From Bacteroidales bacterium (GTDB taxonomy: Bacteria > Bacteroidota > Bacteroidia > Bacteroidales > Bacteroidaceae): a stretch of DNA of 26,923 nucleotides. Below, piece by piece: positions 25,555 through 26,923 of the stretch. How positions within the stretch are numbered: the stretch's first letter is position 1; every line of letters begins with the position of its first letter. The stretch spans positions 1 through 26,923 of the forward strand of contig SFJN01000012.1 of NCBI GenBank assembly GCA_004555055.1. The letters run 5' to 3'. The notes beneath the pieces were generated by a model. It worked only from the letters and a program-made list of their open reading frames with translations. It was not told the DNA's origin and searched no databases. The position numbers and the translations under genes were made by a program.

Positions 25555-25592
25555 CAGACAAATCATTAAAGCCACATCCTGAGTACATTAAA

Positions 25593-25779
25593 GGGATGTT
25601 CTATAAATTAGTTTTTATTCATTTAGGAAGTGTTCTTATGCTTGGCCACTTTTCAATCCCTCGCTTGTATATTCCTATCCTTCAAACACTTACATAGCCC
25701 GCTATGTGCGCGTTTAAAGTATAGGAATCTACTGTGCGATAGTTCGAAAATTGTCTCAAGCTAATTTATAGAACATCCC
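25593..25779. mobile_element. 187-base MITE-like element 2 with perfect 19-base ends
   Basis: GGGATGTTCTATAAATTAG (25593-25611) and its exact reverse complement CTAATTTATAGAACATCCC (25761-25779). TAAA flanks both ends (25589-25592, 25780-25783), a 4-base target duplication. Inside, 21-base arms at 25667-25687 and 25712-25732 pair at 18 positions and enclose a perfect ACATAGC/GCTATGT hairpin (25692-25707). No transposase is encoded. It is inserted between the promoter and the start codon of Rpn copy 2. Confidence 0.88.
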
Positions 25780-25801
25780 TAAAGAGAAAAGACGCCCCGC
25801 C

Positions 25802-26752
25802 ATGAGAGAGTTAGAAGACAGATACATCAGCCTGCTTACCGATTTCGGGTTCAAGCGCATTTTCGGGACCGCCCCCAACAAGGAACTGCTGATATGCTTC
25901 CTGAACAGCCTGTTCGACGGCGCCCAGGTCATCAGGGACGTGAAGTACCTGAACAACGAGCATCTGGGCGACTCGGGCCTCGACCGCAAGGCCATCTTCG
26001 ATGTCTATTGCGAAGGGGAGAACGGCGAAAAGTTCATCGTGGAGATGCAGAACGCCTACCAGGAGTTCTTCAAGGACCGCTCCCTCTTCTACACCACGTT
26101 CCCCATACGGGAACAGGCGGAGAAGGGTTCCGAATGGGACTTCCGCCTGACGCATGTGTATACCGTTGCCTTGCTGAACTTCGACATGCACGAAGAGAGT
26201 TTCGACACAGCCGACATCTGCCACACCGTCAAACTCTGCGACGTGAAGACCCACAAGGTCTTCTACAGAAAACTCGACTTCATCTACGTGGAGATTGCGA
26301 AGTTCGACAAGACTGAGGACGAACTCGTGACGCTCTACGACAAGTGGCTCTACGTCCTGAAGAACCTCTCGCGGCTGGAGTCGCGTCCCAAGGTGCTGCT
26401 CGACAAGGTCTTCGACAGGCTGTTCGAGGAAGCGGAGATTGCAAAGTTCACTCCCCGCGAACTACGCGAATACGAGGACAGCCGCAAGGCATACAGGGAC
26501 CTGAAAAACTCGCTCGACACTGCAAAACGTGAAGGGATAGCCGAAGGAATGGAGAAAGGACTTGCCGAAGGAATGGAAAGAGGACTTGCCGAAGGATTGG
26601 AGAAAGGGTTTGAAAAAGGCAGGCTCGAGGAACGCCGTAAGGCCTTGGCTGAGAAACAGGAGATTGCCCGTCAGCTGCTTAATACGGGAATGGCCGCAGA
26701 GCAGGTATCTGCCATCGTTGGACTGCCTTTGGAAGACGTGCAGGGCATGTAG
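25802..26752 (+). CDS. Rpn family PD-(D/E)XK nuclease / putative transposase, copy 2
   Basis: 316 residues of the PDDEXK_2/Rpn nuclease family; paralogue of 11545-12483. Catalytic Asp67 (IFDVYC) and Glu81-x-Gln83 (VEMQ) are intact. The start MRELEDRYIS is shared. Over residues 1-250 it differs from copy 1 at positions 41, 59, 132, 136, 137, 151 and 156 only. From Met250 (codon at 26549) the eight-residue GMEKGLAEG repeats are arranged differently, with four extra residues (GFEKGRLEERRK), and the last 20 residues diverge (ending PLEDVQGM). DNA differences in the conserved part are often silent, which suggests selection for function rather than a fresh copy. Its leader is interrupted by element 2, so expression may be altered. 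Confidence 0.92.
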   Translation: MRELEDRYISLLTDFGFKRIFGTAPNKELLICFLNSLFDGAQVIRDVKYLNNEHLGDSGLDRKAIFDVYCEGENGEKFIVEMQNAYQEFFKDRSLFYTTFPIREQAEKGSEWDFRLTHVYTVALLNFDMHEESFDTADICHTVKLCDVKTHKVFYRKLDFIYVEIAKFDKTEDELVTLYDKWLYVLKNLSRLESRPKVLLDKVFDRLFEEAEIAKFTPRELREYEDSRKAYRDLKNSLDTAKREGIAEGMEKGLAEGMERGLAEGLEKGFEKGRLEERRKALAEKQEIARQLLNTGMAAEQVSAIVGLPLEDVQGM

Positions 26753-26923
26753 CATCCCATCGGAAACAAATGCACTCACAATTCCAAAGAGCAAACCATC
26801 ACGGCTGTGTCCTGGTACTGTCAGTTCTGAAGGAATGGGTCCACTTTAAAAAGTGAACTCAATCATAATAAAACCATTCTCCGTGTCGTCAGTGGACATC
26901 CGTGATTGTCCGTGTGATAATAT
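26753..26923. other. intergenic end of window
   Basis: 171 bases after the nuclease stop. No gene, clear hairpin terminator or repeat recognised. Confidence 0.5.

Overview
The window looks like chromosome from a Bacteroidales bacterium, most likely Prevotella-like. The evidence is a SusC/SusD pair, a GH20 hexosaminidase, a DUF1349 protein, a NO-responsive YgbA-type protein, two PDDEXK_2/Rpn-type nuclease genes, and many copies of the Bacteroidetes promoter (TTTG, 19-21 bases, TAnnTTTG) with no strong Shine-Dalgarno sequences. Taxonomy is inferred from gene content and promoter style only.

Layout. At 1-1.8 kb are the 3' end of a DUF1349 gene, a VOC/glyoxalase-fold gene with an apparently non-ATG start, and a broken six-hairpin-glycosidase-like fragment. 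At 2.0-7.5 kb is a four-gene export operon (TolC-like channel, HlyD-like adaptor, two ABC-2 permeases) with no ATPase gene, closed by a strong terminator. At 7.9-11.5 kb are an initiator tRNA (minus), gapA (minus) and guaA (plus), each with a promoter signal and terminator. At 11.5-13.7 kb are Rpn-type nuclease copy 1 and a radical SAM/SPASM gene, both minus. folP (minus) and murF (plus) are divergent from closely spaced promoters. At 16.7-21.7 kb is a susC-susD pair. Convergent to it is a minus-strand unit of GH20 hexosaminidase and ygbA-like gene. From 24.5 kb the sequence is non-coding and rich in repeats: a long inverted repeat and two short elements with related terminal inverted repeats. 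It ends with Rpn-type nuclease copy 2.

Most of the window is housekeeping (glycolysis, GMP, folate, peptidoglycan, translation initiation) mixed with envelope functions (efflux, glycan uptake). The most unusual material is the pair of Rpn-type nucleases and the repeats around copy 2. The two nucleases share an almost invariant catalytic part and a divergent, repeat-bearing C-terminus, and both are driven by the same promoter block. Copy 2 has a 187-base MITE-like element with perfect 19-base ends and a TAAA target duplication between its promoter and its start codon. A second short element lies directly upstream of that promoter and carries a modular repeat also found between the tolC-like and hlyD-like genes. 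I did not see a clearly new multi-gene system. The best candidate is the Rpn family read as an intragenic toxin/inhibitor pair.
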